Shown here: in pieces, positions 44,743 to 53,539 of the stretch
How positions within the stretch are numbered: position 1 is the stretch's first letter
How the letters are laid out: the number at the start of each line of letters is the position of its first letter
DNA from: DAOMNO01 sp035443885
Lineage (GTDB): Bacteria > Planctomycetota > Phycisphaerae > Phycisphaerales > SM1A02
NCBI GenBank assembly: GCA_035443885.1
Contig: DAOMNO010000001.1
Span: 1 to 64,000, forward strand
Length of the DNA stretch: 64,000 nucleotides
Direction of reading: 5' to 3'
Program-made: the position numbers and the translations under genes
The notes under the pieces: generated by a model
Database searches by the model: none
The model's input: only the letters and a program-made list of their open reading frames with translations
Told to the model about the DNA's origin: nothing

Positions 44743-45630
44743 TCACTCCGCTGGGAACGCAACCTTGCGCAGCGCAGCCAACTCGCGCGGCAGCACGTCG
44801 CGCCACTGGCCGGGTTGCAAGTCCCTCAACTTCAGCGGCCCCATCTGAATGCGCCGGAGTTTCTTCACGTCATGGCCCAGCTGGCCAAGCATTCGACGAA
44901 TCTGTCTGTTTCGTCCCTCACGCAACTCCATAATCATGCGTGTGCGGTCGCGATCCTGTTTAATCAGCTTTAATCGCGACTGTGCCGTACGTGTGGCATG
45001 GGTGCCGGGCTTCCTCCGATCCGTAAGAAACAGGCCTCGCTCCAGTTTCTCCACTGCATCCGCATCCAACGATCCCGAAATAGTCACTTCATACACTTTA
45101 TGAATGCCGTATCGCGGATGCGTCAGCCGATTGGCAAGCTCGCCATCATTGGTGAGCAGCAGCAGACCTGAACTTTCAATATCAAGCCTGCCAACGGGAT
45201 AGAGCCTCGCGCGAGAGGGATGGTGCACAAGATCGATCGCGCGTTTCCGCCCTTCAGGATCGCTGTTGGTGCTCACCACGCCGCGCGGTTTGAAAAGCAT
45301 GACATATACGAAAGGCGAGGCACTCCGAATCTTTTTCCCGTTAACCGTGATGCGATCTTTAAGCGGATTCACCCAGGCAGGGAGCGTGCGAACGACATGA
45401 CCGTTCACCGTAACTGCACCCGCTTCGATCAGCTCCTCACATGCCCGGCGGGAACCGACGCCCGCATCTGCCAGAACTTTCTGAAGCCGAGGCCCCCGCG
45501 AGTCGTCCGTAAACTCATGTTGAGTCTGTCGCGCCGCGCGAGAAGAGGCAACACGCTCGGGCGAACGACGCGAACGAGTCGCATTTCGCGGTGATTGTGC
45601 AGATGACGGTTTGCGCGGTCGTGCAGGCAT
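44743..45630 (-). CDS. RluB-type 23S rRNA pseudouridine synthase
   Basis: A 295-aa protein. From the ATG at 45630 a basic tail (about 50 residues) precedes an S4 RNA-binding domain (RLQKVLADAGVGSRRACEELIE) and the RsuA/RluB catalytic domain with the Asp motif GRLDIESSGLLLLTNDG, and GRNRQIRRMLGQLGHDVKKL. It should modify large-subunit rRNA. RluB and RsuA cannot be fully separated by eye; the KLRRIQMGPLKLRDLQPG end favours RluB/RluE type. Confidence 0.9.
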   Translation of the reverse strand: MPARPRKPSSAQSPRNATRSRRSPERVASSRAARQTQHEFTDDSRGPRLQKVLADAGVGSRRACEELIEAGAVTVNGHVVRTLPAWVNPLKDRITVNGKKIRSASPFVYVMLFKPRGVVSTNSDPEGRKRAIDLVHHPSRARLYPVGRLDIESSGLLLLTNDGELANRLTHPRYGIHKVYEVTISGSLDADAVEKLERGLFLTDRRKPGTHATRTAQSRLKLIKQDRDRTRMIMELREGRNRQIRRMLGQLGHDVKKLRRIQMGPLKLRDLQPGQWRDVLPRELAALRKVAFPAE

Positions 45631-45771
45631 GGTGGTTCCGATGGAAGATGAGCATTGTAGCGCATCCGCAACTTCATGTTCATCGATTGAGTCAGACAGG
45701 CAGCGACCCGTACAGGCTGTGCGGGTCAACATGCTCATATGTCGTGAATGCACGGCGCAACCCGGAATGGG

Positions 45772-47277
45772 TTACTGCTTTAAAAAATCCCGCCCCACCT
45801 GCCATACTGGGCCTGCGCCCATGATGACCACAACATCGCCGGGCTTGCAGATAACTTCGAGCTGTTCAACGATGGCCTCAAACGGATAAAGATGCATGGC
45901 AGAGACGCCGCGATGGCGCAACCGATCGACTAAGTCAGCCGCGCTGACTTTTGTTTTTTCAATCTCCGAATCACGCACGAAATAAATGTGCGGCACAATG
46001 ACCACATCCGCGCTCGAAAAACTCTGCGCGAACTGTTCCAGAAGGAATCGTGTGCGACTGTGCTGATGCGGCTGGAACACGCAGATCAGCCGACCTGGCG
46101 CGACTCGCCCTGTTCCAAGTTCCGCAGCGCGAATCGCTTTGAGCGTCTTCTCGATCTCCGTGGGATGGTGACCGTAATCGTCGTACACAACCACTTCGCC
46201 ACCCGGCACGGGTTTCGTACCGAGCCTCTGCATTCGGCGATCAATGCCTTCGAACGACCCCAGCGCCTTCGCGATGTCGTCCCAATCTGCACCGAGCCAG
46301 TGCGCGAGGATCGCAGCCGCTGCGGAGTTCATCGCGTTATGCTCGCCCGGCATGGAGATGGTCCACTGCGCAAGCCAGTGGCCATCCTGCAGCACGCCAA
46401 CGCGACGCACACTTGGATCGGTTACGACCTGATAATCCGCCGCGGGACTGAAGCCGAACGTGCTGATACGGCAGACAAGGCCGGCGGTGATTTCTCTGCG
46501 ATGCGCGCCTTCATGTGCGATCAGCAATCGCCCGCCTTCGTTTGCGTCCGGCAGCAACTGCGCAAACTCCGCAAACGCGCGGACGATTTCGTCCAGCGAA
46601 CCATAAATGTCGAGATGATCTTCCTCGACGTTGTTGATAAGGCCCAAACGTGGCCGGTGATGATGGAACGACCGATTGAACTCGCACGCTTCAGCAATCA
46701 AGGCGCCGGGCTGGCCTTGATAAGTACCCTTCGGCATGATCTGTCCACCGGTGCGACTACCGCCACCGATCTGCTCGCATGTCGCACCAACGATGAAACT
46801 CGGGTCAAAACCACATTCGATCAGGACATGACAGAGCATTGCCGTGGTTGTGCTCTTGCCATGCGTACCCGCGATGGATATCCCGGTTCGCTCCGCCTGA
46901 ACCTGGCCGAGCATCTCGGCATAGGTGAATGCCGGCAGCCCTCGCGCGACGGCGGCGAGCATTTCCGGATGGTCCGGCTTGATTGCTGCGGACGCAACCA
47001 CAAGGTCGCACTGCTCTGGCAAAATGCCCTTCGTCTGATCCAGATTAACCGGAATACCCGATGCACAGAGTGATTCCGTCAGATCGCTCGGCGTAGAATC
47101 CGACCCGCTGCATAAAGCGCCAAGATCGCGAAGCATCCGCGCCAGGCCGCTCATACCACACCCGCCGATGCCGATCAGATGGATCGCCTTGCCTGCGAAG
47201 CGGCTCATTGCAGGGCCAGGCTTGCCCGCCTGCCGAAGCGCATCATCAACGTGAGTAGAGGCAGCAGCATGCGGCAT
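45772..47277 (-). CDS. murC: UDP-N-acetylmuramate--L-alanine ligase
   Basis: A 501-aa cytosolic Mur ligase that adds L-alanine to UDP-MurNAc. The ATG at 47277 precedes the N-terminal Rossmann motif HLIGIGGCGMSGLARML. The ATP loop GTHGKSTTTAM, the EACEFNRSFHHHRPRLGLINNVEEDHLD part and the YDDYGHHPTEI C-terminal motif are present. It stands alone rather than in a dcw cluster. The open frame upstream reads antisense through the tRNA-Leu and is not coding. Confidence 0.95.
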   Translation of the reverse strand: MPHAAASTHVDDALRQAGKPGPAMSRFAGKAIHLIGIGGCGMSGLARMLRDLGALCSGSDSTPSDLTESLCASGIPVNLDQTKGILPEQCDLVVASAAIKPDHPEMLAAVARGLPAFTYAEMLGQVQAERTGISIAGTHGKSTTTAMLCHVLIECGFDPSFIVGATCEQIGGGSRTGGQIMPKGTYQGQPGALIAEACEFNRSFHHHRPRLGLINNVEEDHLDIYGSLDEIVRAFAEFAQLLPDANEGGRLLIAHEGAHRREITAGLVCRISTFGFSPAADYQVVTDPSVRRVGVLQDGHWLAQWTISMPGEHNAMNSAAAAILAHWLGADWDDIAKALGSFEGIDRRMQRLGTKPVPGGEVVVYDDYGHHPTEIEKTLKAIRAAELGTGRVAPGRLICVFQPHQHSRTRFLLEQFAQSFSSADVVIVPHIYFVRDSEIEKTKVSAADLVDRLRHRGVSAMHLYPFEAIVEQLEVICKPGDVVVIMGAGPVWQVGRDFLKQ

Positions 47278-47406
47278 GGTGCGATTGTATCGGCATGAAC
47301 GAGGCCTTCCGCTTGATTCCAAGCCCATCAAAGGCGCGGAACTTTCCGCCGCATCCACTCGACACGCCACGGAGTCTCGATATACTTTCCCCCGCACTCG
47401 GCACCC

Positions 47407-47492
47407 GCCCAGGTGGCGAAATTGGCAGACGCGCCAGCTTGAGGTGCTGGTGGGAGTAAAATCCCTTGGAGGTTCGAGTCCTCTCCTGGGCA
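47407..47492 (+). tRNA. tRNA-Leu, anticodon GAG
   Basis: An 86-nt class II tRNA. Acceptor stem GCCCAGG (47407-47413) pairs with CCTGGGC (47485-47491), discriminator A at 47492; no encoded CCA. The anticodon stem CCAGC/GCTGG encloses TTGAGGT with anticodon GAG at 47441-47443, and the long variable arm (GGGA...TCCC) is that of tRNA-Leu. GGTTCGAGTCC is the T loop. A terminator hairpin follows directly. Confidence 0.96.
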
Positions 47493-47500
47493 CTTTGCGA

Positions 47501-47535
47501 AACGCCCAAACGTCGTACGGCGTTGGGGCGTTTTT
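47501..47535 (+). terminator. Rho-independent terminator after tRNA-Leu
   Basis: AACGCCCAAACG (47501-47512) pairs with CGTTGGGGCGTT (47521-47532) with one G-T wobble, loop of 8, followed by a T run. It lies 8 bases downstream of the tRNA end and would also separate it from smpB. Confidence 0.85.
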
Positions 47536-47587
47536 CGTTGGGACCGGGGGCCACCCCCCCCAACCCGCTGGCAGAATGAGTCTCGCG

Positions 47588-48076
47588 ATGGCCAAGAACA
47601 AGGCACAGGAGAAGACGAACGAGCCGACGATTGAGAATCGTCGTGCCCGCCACGACTACTTCATTGAGAGCACGCTCGAATGCGGCATGAAGCTCACTGG
47701 CACCGAGATCAAATCGGTCCGTGCAGGTCAGGTGAGCCTCGCGGAGGGATATGTACGGGCGACGGAGACGCCGCTGGGCTTAGCCCTGCACAGCGTTCAC
47801 ATTGCGGAGTACCCCCCGGCCGGAGCGCATCGCCAGCACCCGCCGACGCGCACTCGCGTACTCCTTGCCCAAGCAAGAGAGATTCGCAAGCTGGCCGCTC
47901 AGACGCGCGAGAAAGGCGTCACCCTCGTTCCACTCAAGATTTACTTCGTGCGCGGCAAGGCCAAGCTGCTCGTCGGCGTGGGGCGAGGCAAGGGCCACGC
48001 GGATAAACGACAGGACATCGCCAAGCGCGATGCTCAACGTGATATCGATCGAGCGCTTTCACGAGCACGACGGTAG
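47588..48076 (+). CDS. smpB: SsrA-binding protein SmpB
   Basis: A 162-aa RNA-binding protein that brings tmRNA to stalled ribosomes for trans-translation. NRRARHDYFIESTLECGMKLTGTEIKSVRAG is the family start, with AYPP-type loop sequence (EYPPAGAHRQHPPTRTRVLL) and the basic GRGKGHADKRQDIAKRD tail. ATG at 47588 is used; an in-frame ATG at 47576 would add four residues. No tmRNA gene was recognised in the window. The convergent GGDEF gene ends 4 bases beyond it. Confidence 0.95.
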   Translation: MAKNKAQEKTNEPTIENRRARHDYFIESTLECGMKLTGTEIKSVRAGQVSLAEGYVRATETPLGLALHSVHIAEYPPAGAHRQHPPTRTRVLLAQAREIRKLAAQTREKGVTLVPLKIYFVRGKAKLLVGVGRGKGHADKRQDIAKRDAQRDIDRALSRARR

Positions 48077-48079
48077 CCG

Positions 48080-49162
48080 CTATTCAGTCAATCGGCTTTG
48101 CGCCGGCGTACCGAACATGATGACTCTGTTCTTGCCTGCCGCCTTCGCTGCGTAAAGAGCCTCATCCGCCTGTGCAACGAGTTGCGTAACGCTCGCAGGA
48201 CGGCCGACCTCAACATGCGATAAACCGATTGACATGCCCAGCGGAGCTTCTGCTGCATTCCACCTGTCGCTCGCGACTTGAAACGCCTCGACGATGCGCT
48301 GCGATACACGAACGGCGTCATGGGGGTGCGTCTGCGGCATCAAGATGCAGAACTCGTCGCCTCCATATCGGGCGGGCAGATCGACACTTCGAGAGTTGGC
48401 CTGCAAGACGCGAGCGGACATCTTGAGCACGTCGTCTCCTCGCTGGTGGCCGAATTGATCGTTGATCGCCTTGAAACCGTCAAGGTCGATCATCGCGAAC
48501 GCCAGCGGCGTACCGTGCCGCAAGGATTCAGCCCAAGCCCGATCAAGAGCCATATTGAGCCAGCGACGATTGCACAGTCCGGTCAGTTCGTCTGTTCGCG
48601 TTAGCGTCTCCAGCCGCTCAATCAGGCCCTGAAGTTGCCGATTCTTGACGGCTGTTTCGGCGAGCGAGCGGCTGAGGTCGTCTTGCAAACGATCGTTTTC
48701 TAATCGAATACGGTGGTGAGCGAGGCATTTCTCTACGGCTAGCGGCAATGTGCGAAGATCGCCTCGCGTAGCGACCAGAAAATCAACTGCACCAGCACGA
48801 ATCGCCTCAACCGCGAGCGGCGTATCAGAAACTTCTCCCGTCAGGATGACACAGAGTTCCGGCCGCACACCGCGAACATAGGCCAGTGCGTCCAACCCGG
48901 AACCGTCGGGCAGACTGCTCGCGCAGATCACAACATCAAATTTGCTCAAGTCCGCTCGGTGGAGATCACGCAGCGAAGATATCACGACACAGCAGGCTTC
49001 AGCGCATCGGCAGGCAGCTGGCAGGCGTGTCGCCCGGCCAGCCATAACGGACGAATCGCAGCAAATACGACTCAGCCCGCCAAGCATGAGCCGAACGATA
49101 TCTCGATTCTCCTCAACAATGAGCAACCGATGCGGGTTTGAGTTCTTGCTGACCACAGGCAT
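48080..49162 (-). CDS. Receiver-like/GGDEF diguanylate cyclase
   Basis: A 360-aa protein starting at the ATG at 49162, which has a strong GGGAGG ribosome site. The N-terminal receiver-like domain (about 10-125) begins HRLLIVEENRDIVRLML, but where the phosphoacceptor Asp should be the sequence reads VVICASSLPDGSG with Ala, so it is a pseudo-receiver. A coiled-coil linker (about 150-190) precedes the GGDEF domain (about 190-350) with TRTDELTGLCNRR, RYGGDEFCILMP and the LDGFKAINDQFGHQ region, all active-site features intact. Predicted product cyclic di-GMP, with regulation by something other than phosphorylation. Confidence 0.88.
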   Translation of the reverse strand: MPVVSKNSNPHRLLIVEENRDIVRLMLGGLSRICCDSSVMAGRATRLPAACRCAEACCVVISSLRDLHRADLSKFDVVICASSLPDGSGLDALAYVRGVRPELCVILTGEVSDTPLAVEAIRAGAVDFLVATRGDLRTLPLAVEKCLAHHRIRLENDRLQDDLSRSLAETAVKNRQLQGLIERLETLTRTDELTGLCNRRWLNMALDRAWAESLRHGTPLAFAMIDLDGFKAINDQFGHQRGDDVLKMSARVLQANSRSVDLPARYGGDEFCILMPQTHPHDAVRVSQRIVEAFQVASDRWNAAEAPLGMSIGLSHVEVGRPASVTQLVAQADEALYAAKAAGKNRVIMFGTPAQSRLTE

Positions 49163-49330
49163 CCTGCCTCCCGTCCATGTTGACGACGAAGACGCACGCA
49201 ACACAACGCCGCATCCATGGCGACTGGCGAAACCATCCAATTCAACAACCGCCAAGGCAAACGCTGGGGCCATCAAAGCTGCATTTTTCAGATTCTCGGA
49301 ACCAGCCCGTCGAGCACGGCCCAGGGCGGT

Positions 49331-50044
49331 TCACGGACTGGGCAGACGGATGATGCGTCCGATATCTGCCTCGCGCTGGCCAACGATGCACTGCACGATC
49401 ACCTCAGCGACCGCATCGGGTACCAGTGTCTGCTCCGTGGGGAGTATGTCGGCGGAGACGATGCCACGCAGCATCTCCGTTTCGATCGCACCGGGCGCGA
49501 CCGTAAACGCGCGGATGTCTGCTTCGCCTCGTTCATTCATGATGGAACGAGTCAGACTTTCCAATGCGCTTTTCGCTGCTGCGTAGGCGGAAAGCCCCGC
49601 GAATGGATCAAGCGTCGCCATTGAGGACACATTGACGACGCAGCCTTGCTTCTGACGAAGAAAGATTGGCCACGCACGGGCGACCAGATGCGCCGGACCG
49701 AACACATTGACAGCAAAGAGACGTTGAAGCAGCGCGTCATCGACTGCATCAATCGGTCGAAGCTCTGCTAACCCTGCGTTGTTGATGATGACGTCTAATC
49801 GACCGGATTGCGCAGCGACTCGATCGACCGCACCACGTGCCTGCTCAGGCTGTGAAATATCCGCCGATACGACCAGCGTCACGCCGCCGATCAGCGAGGC
49901 CGTCTCCCGCAGGGCTTCCTCTCGCCGACCAGCGAGCGCGACGTGATAACCGCGACGCGCAAGCAACATTGCTGCCGCGCGACCGACGCCAGAACCGGCT
50001 CCGGTGATGAGCGCGACGGGAGAATCGGTCATTGAATCAGCCAA
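49331..50044 (-). CDS. Short-chain dehydrogenase/reductase
   Basis: A 237-aa NAD(P)-dependent oxidoreductase. TGAGSGVGRAAAMLL is the dinucleotide-binding loop, NNAG sits at the end of strand 4, and the catalytic Ser-Tyr-Lys are in NVSSMA and YAAAKSA. The Arg pair after the second strand (AGRREEALRE) favours NADP(H). Substrate unknown. Divergent from the amidohydrolase pair. Confidence 0.9.
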   Translation of the reverse strand: MADSMTDSPVALITGAGSGVGRAAAMLLARRGYHVALAGRREEALRETASLIGGVTLVVSADISQPEQARGAVDRVAAQSGRLDVIINNAGLAELRPIDAVDDALLQRLFAVNVFGPAHLVARAWPIFLRQKQGCVVNVSSMATLDPFAGLSAYAAAKSALESLTRSIMNERGEADIRAFTVAPGAIETEMLRGIVSADILPTEQTLVPDAVAEVIVQCIVGQREADIGRIIRLPSP

Positions 50045-50126
50045 GCGGTGCCTCCTGCGAAGTCGCTCATGGTACGATCAATGCCCGGCGAAGATCGAGC
50101 ATGCCGAAAACAAGAAGGATTGCTCC

Positions 50127-51458
50127 ATGAATCGACTTGTGATGACATTACTGCTTGCGACGCTCTGGACTTCCATAGCAACCGCACAAGGGCCGATTCA
50201 GGCGTATGTCGGCGCCAGGCTCATTCCAATCGACGGACCGGAGATTCCAAACGGCACAATGCTCGTGCAGGATGGCAAGATTCTCGCCATCGGCCCCAAG
50301 GATGACATCCAGATTCCGCCCCGTGCAGAGTTTCTCGATTACACCGGCACCGTCATCATGCCGGGGTTGATCTGCACGCACAGCCACATCGGTGGCATCG
50401 GTGGCGCGGACTCCAGCTCACCCATGCAGCCGGACGTGCGCATTTACGACTCAATCAATGTGCGTGATTCCGGCTTCCGCCGCGCGGTGGCGGGCGGCCT
50501 TACCACGCTCAACATTATGCCCGGTTCAGGCCATTTACTCAGCGGGCAGACGGTGTACGTCAAGCTGCGCGGCGCGGAAGGCGAAGCACGCACCATTGAT
50601 GATCTCTTCATCCTTGATGAAGACGGCGAAATCATGGGCGGCATCAAGATGGCGAACGGCACCAACCCCATGCGGAGCGCGCCATTTCCCGGCACTCGCG
50701 GCAAGGCCGCGGCCATTGTGCGTGATCGCTTCATTCAGGCCCAGGAATACCAGGAGAAGATCAAACGAGCAGCAGGCGATCCATCCAAGATGCCCAAGCG
50801 CGACATCGGCCTTGAAGCCGTCGTCAAAGTGCTCGAAGGGAAGTGGGTTGTACATCATCACACCCATCGACATGACGACATCATGACCGTCATCCGCCTT
50901 TCTAAAGAGTTTGGTTTCCGCGTCGTGCTGCACCATGTCAGTGAGGCGTGGAAAGTGGCGGATGAGATCGCAGCGGCAGGCGTGGGATGTTCAGCCATTC
51001 TCATCGACGCGCCGGGCGGCAAACTGGAAGCCGTTGGCCTTGCGCTGGAAACAGGCGCGGCCCTGGAGAAAGCGGGCGTGCTCACCGCGTTCCACACCGA
51101 TGACTACATCACGGATTCACGGTTGTTTCTTCGCATGGCGGCCCTCGGTGTGCGCGGCGGCATGTCGCGCGAAGGTGCGCTCAAGGCCGTTACGCTCGCC
51201 GGAGCAATCATGCTTGATCTCGATCATCGCATCGGTTCACTGACTCCCGGCAAGGATGCGGATTTCGTCGTCCTTTCGGGAGACCCCCTTTCTGTGTACA
51301 CGCGTGTGCTGATGACTTACGTGGAAGGAAAACGTGTCTTCGATATTCGCAACGAGAAAGACAAGCTCTATGCAGTCGGCGGCTATGGCGCGGGGCACGA
51401 CCAATCGCCCTACTTCTGCTGCTTCAGTCACTTGATGGAAATGGGTGGTGCACAGTGA
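50127..51458 (+). CDS. Exported amidohydrolase-family protein with intact metal site
   Basis: A 443-aa protein with a signal peptide (MNRLVMTLLLATLWTSIATA). GTVIMPGLICTHSHIGG has the first His-x-His metal pair, KWVVHHHTHRHDDIM and VVLHHVSEAWK carry further His, and AFHTDDYITDS has the late Asp. The ALKAVTLAGAIMLDLDHRIGSLTPGKDADFVVLSGDPL end is typical of imidazolonepropionase- and prolidase-like amidohydrolases. Ribosome site AAGGAT. It is followed, with a one-base stop-start overlap (TGATG), by a second amidohydrolase-fold protein, so the two probably form one complex. Confidence 0.88.
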   Translation: MNRLVMTLLLATLWTSIATAQGPIQAYVGARLIPIDGPEIPNGTMLVQDGKILAIGPKDDIQIPPRAEFLDYTGTVIMPGLICTHSHIGGIGGADSSSPMQPDVRIYDSINVRDSGFRRAVAGGLTTLNIMPGSGHLLSGQTVYVKLRGAEGEARTIDDLFILDEDGEIMGGIKMANGTNPMRSAPFPGTRGKAAAIVRDRFIQAQEYQEKIKRAAGDPSKMPKRDIGLEAVVKVLEGKWVVHHHTHRHDDIMTVIRLSKEFGFRVVLHHVSEAWKVADEIAAAGVGCSAILIDAPGGKLEAVGLALETGAALEKAGVLTAFHTDDYITDSRLFLRMAALGVRGGMSREGALKAVTLAGAIMLDLDHRIGSLTPGKDADFVVLSGDPLSVYTRVLMTYVEGKRVFDIRNEKDKLYAVGGYGAGHDQSPYFCCFSHLMEMGGAQ

Positions 51459-52801
51459 TGAACAGGATTCAAGGGATGAAGACATCAGCGCATCAGCTTG
51501 CATTATGGCTCTTCGCTTTGGCTGCGCTTGTTCCGTCAGCCGCCCACGCGCAGATCGTCGTGTACGCGGACGCGCTGTACACAATGGCAGGCCCCGGCAT
51601 TCGCAACGGCGTGGTGGTGATTGAGGACGGTCGCATCGCCGCCGTCGGCCCTGCCTCGGAGATCGCCGTGCCCAATGGCTATCGTGTGCTTCGCGCTGCG
51701 GTCGTTACCCCGGGCCTGATCGACGCGCACGCCACGGTCGGCCTCACGGGCATCTTCAACCAGCCACACGACCAGGATCAGATCGAACGGTCCGGCCCGA
51801 TTCAGCCGGAACTTCGTGCACTCGACGCCTACAACACGCGCGAGCAGCTCATCGAATGGGTACGCAGCTTTGGCGTAACCACCATCCATACAGGCCACGC
51901 GCCCGGTGAACTGATTTCAGGGCAGACCATGGTCGTCAAGACCGTCGGCAACACTGTCGAAGCCGCCATGCTCGTTGAGACTGCCGCAATCGCAGCCACG
52001 CTCGGCCCCGGTGCACGTCGTTCCAGCGGTTCGCCCGGCACGCGAGGCAAGATGATGTCCATGCTCCGATCAGAACTCATCAAAGCACAGGAGTATCTGG
52101 ACGGTCGCGAGCCGAAAGTTGAAGAAGACGCAGAGCATCCCGCAGAGGAAGACGCGGCAGATGACGTTGTCGCCGATGGCGCTGATGCCGCCGAACCACG
52201 CACCAAGGCGGAACATGGCGTATCTCAACCGCGAGGCAGCCGCAACCTTCGGTTGGAAGCACTCGCCCGCGTGCTCAAGCGTGAGCTGCCGCTGTTGATT
52301 ACCGCCCACAAGTCCCAGGACATCGCCTCTGCATTGCGCCTCGCCCGTGAGTTTAATATCCGCATCATTCTCGACGGCGCCGCAGAAGCGTATCTGCTCA
52401 TCGACGAGATTCGCGACGCGGGCGTGCCCGTCATCATTCACCCTTCGATGGCTCGCATGTACGGCGAGATGGAGAACGCCAGTTTTGAGACGGCCGTCCG
52501 CCTGCGCACGCACGGCATTCAGGTCGCCATGCAAAGCGGGTTCGAGGGCTACGTGCCCAAGACTCGCGTCGTCCTGCTTGAGACTGCGGTGTATGTCGCC
52601 CATGGCCTTGCCTTCGAGGACGCATTGGCTGCCATGACCCGCGTCCCCGCGACCATGCTGGGCATCATTGATCGCGTCGGCACCCTTGAAGTCGGCAAAG
52701 ATGCGGATCTCGCGCTCTACTCAGGCGATCCGTTTGAATACACCACCCACTGTATCGGCGTCATCATCAACGGCGAAGTTGTAAGCGAAAAAGCTCGCTA
52801 A
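51458..52801 (+). CDS. Amidohydrolase-fold protein lacking the metal ligands
   Basis: A 447-aa exported protein paralogous to the one just upstream. The signal peptide is best from an in-frame ATG at 51476 (MKTSAHQLALWLFALAALVP); the overlapping ATG at 51458 is used here. The metal-binding positions have changed: LIDAHATVG instead of HxH, TAHKSQD instead of HHHTHRHDD, ILDGAAEAY in place of LHHVSEAW, and AMQSGFEGY in place of AFHTDDY. The terminal MLGIIDRVGTLEVGKDADLALYSGDP motif is kept. An acidic insert lies around residues 205-240. It is probably a non-catalytic partner of the active paralogue. Confidence 0.8.
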   Translation: MNRIQGMKTSAHQLALWLFALAALVPSAAHAQIVVYADALYTMAGPGIRNGVVVIEDGRIAAVGPASEIAVPNGYRVLRAAVVTPGLIDAHATVGLTGIFNQPHDQDQIERSGPIQPELRALDAYNTREQLIEWVRSFGVTTIHTGHAPGELISGQTMVVKTVGNTVEAAMLVETAAIAATLGPGARRSSGSPGTRGKMMSMLRSELIKAQEYLDGREPKVEEDAEHPAEEDAADDVVADGADAAEPRTKAEHGVSQPRGSRNLRLEALARVLKRELPLLITAHKSQDIASALRLAREFNIRIILDGAAEAYLLIDEIRDAGVPVIIHPSMARMYGEMENASFETAVRLRTHGIQVAMQSGFEGYVPKTRVVLLETAVYVAHGLAFEDALAAMTRVPATMLGIIDRVGTLEVGKDADLALYSGDPFEYTTHCIGVIINGEVVSEKAR

Positions 52802-53409
52802 GCGGAACCTTGTACCGCAGTGCTGCGAGGCGCGCCCAAGCCGAGAAAGTTGGCAAGCAGTTTCGGGCCTTCCGTCGTGAGAAAACTTTCCGGATGGAAC
52901 TGCACGCCATCCATTGGTGCGCCGGCGCCTTTCCATCGCAAGCCCATGATTTCCCCGTGGCTGGTCCATGCGCTGACTTCAAAGTCAGACGACACTGTCG
53001 ATCGTTCAACGATGAGCGAGTGATATCGCGTGGCAGTGAAAGGATTGGGCAAGCCCTGGAAGATACCTCGATTGTCGTGATGAATCTCAGATGTCTTACC
53101 GTGCATGAGTACGTCGTGTCGTTTCACGACCATGCCGTGCTGATCAGCGATGGTCTGATGCCCAAGACACACGCCGAGAATTGGAATGCGTCCCCTGAAG
53201 TGCTGAATGAGATCGCCACACACGCCGGACTCTTTGGGCGTGCACGGCCCCGGAGAAAGCAGCAACCGCTCTGGTTCCAAAGCAGCCGCTTCTTCCACGG
53301 TGATCTTGTCGTTGCGGACCACGCGAAGATCGATCGAAGGATCAAGCTCGCCGACAGTCTGCACAAGGTTGTAGGTGAAGGAGTCGTAGTTGTCGATGAG
53401 CAACAGCAT
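52798..53409 (-). CDS. Anthranilate/para-aminobenzoate synthase glutaminase subunit
   Basis: A 203-aa class I glutamine amidotransferase that supplies ammonia to TrpE or PabB. LLLIDNYDSFTYNLVQT is the family start, the Cys is in ILGVCLGHQTI and the His-Glu pair in GVQFHPESFLT. PabA and TrpG cannot be told apart, and neither partner gene lies in the window. Convergent with the amidohydrolase gene; the two stops share bases. Confidence 0.93.
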   Translation of the reverse strand: MLLLIDNYDSFTYNLVQTVGELDPSIDLRVVRNDKITVEEAAALEPERLLLSPGPCTPKESGVCGDLIQHFRGRIPILGVCLGHQTIADQHGMVVKRHDVLMHGKTSEIHHDNRGIFQGLPNPFTATRYHSLIVERSTVSSDFEVSAWTSHGEIMGLRWKGAGAPMDGVQFHPESFLTTEGPKLLANFLGLGAPRSTAVQGSA

Positions 53410-53539
53410 GGGGAAACGTCAAAACGTCAACATCGAACAGAAGAGCGTGTCTGGTTGAGCAGGCGATTATTATCGCATAGAAGGACCTTCAGGACAGCGC
53501 ATGGCGCAATCCGGTGCCGAATTTTGACGTTTCAATGAC

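Noticed and set aside
47278..47601. Upstream extension of murC
   Set aside because: The open frame reads antisense through the tRNA-Leu gene and the smpB start; the Rossmann motif begins just after the ATG at 47277.
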